Below are positions 17,101 to 18,304 of a DNA stretch of 18,304 nucleotides, piece by piece; the stretch's first letter is position 1; each line of letters starts with the position of its first letter. The stretch comes from Stephanodiscus triporus (lineage: Eukaryota; Bacillariophyta; Thalassiosirophyceae; Thalassiosirales; Thalassiosiraceae). Both the position numbers and the translations under genes were made by a program. The DNA is taken from assembly GCA_036939755.1 (NCBI GenBank), contig JALLAZ010000258.1, positions 1 through 18,304 of the forward strand, in the 5' to 3' direction. The notes under the pieces were generated by a model. It was not told where the DNA came from. It did no database searches and worked only from the letters and a program-made list of their open reading frames with translations.

Positions 17101-17863
17101 CGTCGTTCGGCGCGCTACCCCCCCGCCGCCGTCCCGCCAGGTGGGCGACGAAGTCGCCGTAGGACGCGTGCGCGTCGTTCATGACGACCTCGACGGGACG
17201 GATCGTCATGGCGGAAACGTGCTGGTAAAGGTTGTACGTGTACGAGTCGTGATTGTCGATGAGGAGTACTCGCAGATCCAACAACTTCGTTTCCGTCTCG
17301 TCGACATCGAACGACGACGACGACGACAACGACGACTTCGACGGATCGCCGCGGCGTTTTACGTCGTCGCCGGCGATCGTTGTCCGCCTCGTCGGGGTCT
17401 TGGTCGTCGAGTCGACGACGACATCGGCCGCGGCGGCATCGCCGCCGTCGACGTCGTGGGTCTGATACCGCCGTCGTCTCGTCGATTCCATCCTCGCCGG
17501 GCGACGGGCGGACGGCGGGACCGTCCACGCCTCCGCGAATGGCGGGATGGCGCTCGTCGTGAAATCGTCCCCCGGCGACGACGACGACGACGACGGTCTC
17601 GCGGCGTTGTTCTGCGCGAATAGGCACACTGTCGAGATGGCGAGGAGGAGGATCATCGACGACGACGACGACGACGACGGCGGTGGCGATGACGACGATG
17701 GCAACGACGATCGCGCCGACACCGGGTGGTGAAGATATTCCGTGGCAGTGCGAGGGTGTCTCCTTCGACGACGGCGGCGGGCGTCCAAGCCCGACGGCGT
17801 AGGAGGAGGAGGGGGATCCATGACGAATACGACGTGCTGCTGGGACAACTTCCCGGGCGGCAC
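14135..17863 (-). CDS. Bifunctional aminodeoxychorismate synthase (PabA-PabB fusion)
   Basis: A single 1242-codon frame on the minus strand. Residues 1-195 are low complexity. The class I glutamine amidotransferase domain (about 198-490) has VLLIDNHDSYTYNL, SPGPGRPD, the nucleophile C316 in GVCLGHQ, and H471/E473 in FHPES. An acidic insertion with eight Asp (353-360) lies inside it. The chorismate-binding domain (about 730-1230) has DYRGGYVGYLGYE, SSPERFL, PIKGTAARY, ENLMIVDLIRSDLGRV, FPGGSMTGAPK and YSGCLGY. PIKGT (K1020) is the aminodeoxychorismate-synthase form, whereas anthranilate synthases have PIAGT, so the product is 4-amino-4-deoxychorismate for pABA and folate. A hydrophobic segment starting at Met70 (MILLLAISTVCLFA) would make a good ER signal, so the true start may be 17656, giving a plastid bipartite leader of about 125 residues; from Met1 the signal would be internal. 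The gene converges on the IsdG-like gene. Confidence 0.93.
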   Translation of the reverse strand: MPPGKLSQQHVVFVMDPPPPPTPSGLDARRRRRRRHPRTATEYLHHPVSARSSLPSSSSPPPSSSSSSSMILLLAISTVCLFAQNNAARPSSSSSSPGDDFTTSAIPPFAEAWTVPPSARRPARMESTRRRRYQTHDVDGGDAAAADVVVDSTTKTPTRRTTIAGDDVKRRGDPSKSSLSSSSSFDVDETETKLLDLRVLLIDNHDSYTYNLYQHVSAMTIRPVEVVMNDAHASYGDFVAHLAGRRRGGSAPNDAVGVVSAGGIAYATAHAASTLAEHYDCVILSPGPGRPDHPADMGIVLDVIRNNPRVPILGVCLGHQALGHVYGKRVKLAPRGPVHGLLSPVFYDEGHGDDDDDDDDRDSSFREDGKGSGMQGADRVTCRLFRGLPQEFNVVRYHSLVVDFDDYGDDDDESDVEPIAWCTSLVGDNADATIPADERGRRTNRTDDLSGHAICMALRHRTYPHYGVQFHPESIGTGYAGYRILRNFCDFVHDNKTSNQSPSSHLNEGNESNDDTGRGANNTSQTMHDDRSNIQPKYRVIIHKVDNDGDRSLPLPRKVFEEIYSSRPNSFWLDSSTGERAHFNNNTNANMHAMSDNTDEGCPIASNSRFSIMGSNDGPLSRKIEFFGREHDVERRGLRVISKKSGGGEEEEMVGMELIDLDILSYLRRVLADEREFVDHAEIIAFDENVNNDMISDDNNIDVTMADQEYSLYRIDEFAKDKQEEEALAGAGSELVVPFDYRGGYVGYLGYEVRHETQCRILEREGGAGCVIASGDLDTSSLTADEVTSGTCTKTHANIPTASFLFADRSLLYDHLTGDWYMIGITENNVTNSDHVVDTISWIRTLKSNITSMGGEQKMESMPTKERSETAEVSFVPKRSKAQYHNDISRSHQEIRNGESYELCVTNQLEAEIRFPEKQSSPHKETKYHESPFELYKLLRQRNPAPFSAFMNFYNDEGSRSQSWTKNTAAVSICCSSPERFLSVKKALPSTTSFSNKGAFGSGERQLPRRQFVVESKPIKGTAARYDGTTGGYAESNEHVRWVDSQIAVELSESVKDRAENLMIVDLIRSDLGRVCQVGSVHVPKLMQIESYATVHQMVSTVRGTLDGDNAHAIDVIEACFPGGSMTGAPKQRTMEILDEIERGVSRGPYSGCLGYISLNGCMDMNIVIRSAILTPLDSTGDLWKASVGCGGAITALSDSDDEYEEMLLKSRIVRRTISDWVARTTAERIQHRRHVDDSSMI
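16785..16808. repeat. Trinucleotide (TCG)n run encoding poly-Asp
   Basis: About eight triplets that in the minus-strand aminodeoxychorismate synthase gene encode Asp353-360 within the amidotransferase domain. Similar shorter triplet tracts occur in the same gene near 17310-17328, 17575-17592 and 17656-17679. Confidence 0.8.
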
Positions 17864-18304
17864 CGACGAACTGCAATATATGACGTTGATGCTGTCAGCG
17901 ATGTTCGCCTATGAAAAGCACGGCGCGGGGTGCGGGATGATACCGATACCCGGGGGGGGGAGAAGAGCATGACTCATTCGCCTCTCATTTCATCATCCAT
18001 ATTTCTCTGGTTCGGTTCGGAAGTTGGTACATATCGTACATAGATATATCGCATCGTACATACTTAGGGAGTATCGTACATTATTGTGGTAAGTAGGTAG
18101 ATACGAAACAACCTACCTAATCGCGCAAATACCAAGTGACGTCTGTCCGTCGCCGCTTTGGCGGGCCTTGTGACTTCAGACTTCACCACCACCCAACAAC
18201 ATCATAACAACCCTCGCCTCGCCCCTCGGTATCTACGATACAGACGCGGAAGTGTGGCGAGAGAGCTCTGGCATCGACTTGACCGCGAAGACATAATATT
18301 ATCG
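17864..18304. other. Upstream region of the aminodeoxychorismate synthase gene
   Basis: No supportable gene; the last 200 bases hold no ATG-led frame of useful length on the plus strand. The region contains the phased ATCGTACAT repeats (18033-18081) and, just beyond them, an inverted pair TAGGTAG/CTACCTA (about 18095-18119). Another gene may begin outside the window to the right. Confidence 0.4.
18033..18081. promoter_or_regulatory. Three ATCGTACAT repeats at 20-bp spacing
   Basis: Exact copies of ATCGTACAT start at 18033, 18053 and 18073, that is at a 20-bp period, roughly two helical turns. The DNA between them is not conserved, so only the 9-mers are repeated. They lie 170-218 bp upstream of the first ATG of the aminodeoxychorismate synthase gene. 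This looks like a transcription-factor site array on one face of the helix. The binding protein is unknown. Confidence 0.5.

Noticed and set aside
16774..17876. Several Arg-rich ORFs on both strands over the 5' end of the aminodeoxychorismate synthase gene
   Set aside because: They are mirror frames of triplet-repeat DNA. The minus-strand enzyme frame has all the conserved catalytic motifs.
1..18304. tRNA, rRNA, CRISPR array or bacterial-type operon
   Set aside because: No tRNA T-loop/acceptor pattern, rRNA segment or spaced repeat array was seen by eye, and the introns and targeting peptides exclude a prokaryotic origin. A tRNAscan/Infernal run would settle the RNA part.

Overview
The window is eukaryotic nuclear DNA, most likely from a diatom (a centric, Thalassiosira-like one is my best guess; inferred from gene content, not proven). 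Supporting signs are short GTGAGT/GTAAG-type introns (81 to 369 nt), densely packed genes on both strands, two or three genes whose N-terminus looks like an ER signal peptide followed by a Ser/Arg-rich plastid transit peptide (phenylalanine just after the signal in two of them), and a psq-like helix-turn-helix ending in an RVRRL motif, a type I associate with stramenopile genomes.

Layout, left to right. 71-952 (+): an unrecognised, probably plastid-targeted protein. 953-4334: an AT-richer repeat region with no intact gene. It holds a decayed DNA-transposon protein (3422-4334), an 80-bp segment of it duplicated at 2691-2772, and a hidden minus-strand reading frame (3152-2808) broken by one TAG. 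4674-5974 (+): mitochondrial cytochrome c1, three exons. 6209-6635 (-): CMC2, a twin-Cx9C cytochrome oxidase assembly factor, two exons. 7056-8286 (+): a PhzF-family protein, three exons. 8364-10740 (-): a six-exon gene joining a psq-like DNA-binding motif to an M18 aspartyl aminopeptidase. 10975-12345 (+): an SCP/FCP-type CTD phosphatase, two exons. 12699-14020 (+): a plastid-targeted protein with two IsdG/ABM-type domains, two exons. 14135-17863 (-): a fused PabA-PabB aminodeoxychorismate synthase with no evident intron. 17864-18304: its upstream region, with three copies of ATCGTACAT at an exact 20-bp period.

The genes alternate in orientation. There are two divergent promoter regions (6636-7055 and 10741-10974) and four convergent gene ends. 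They do not form one pathway: two serve the mitochondrial respiratory chain, two look plastid-directed (folate/pABA and putative heme breakdown), and the rest are a peptidase, a phosphatase and a PhzF-fold enzyme. The most unusual items are the HTH-M18 fusion, the double IsdG-type protein with both catalytic triads intact, the phased promoter repeats, and the concealed minus-strand reading frame inside the repeat region. Exon boundaries come from consensus sites, phase and homology judged by eye; no transcript or database evidence was available.
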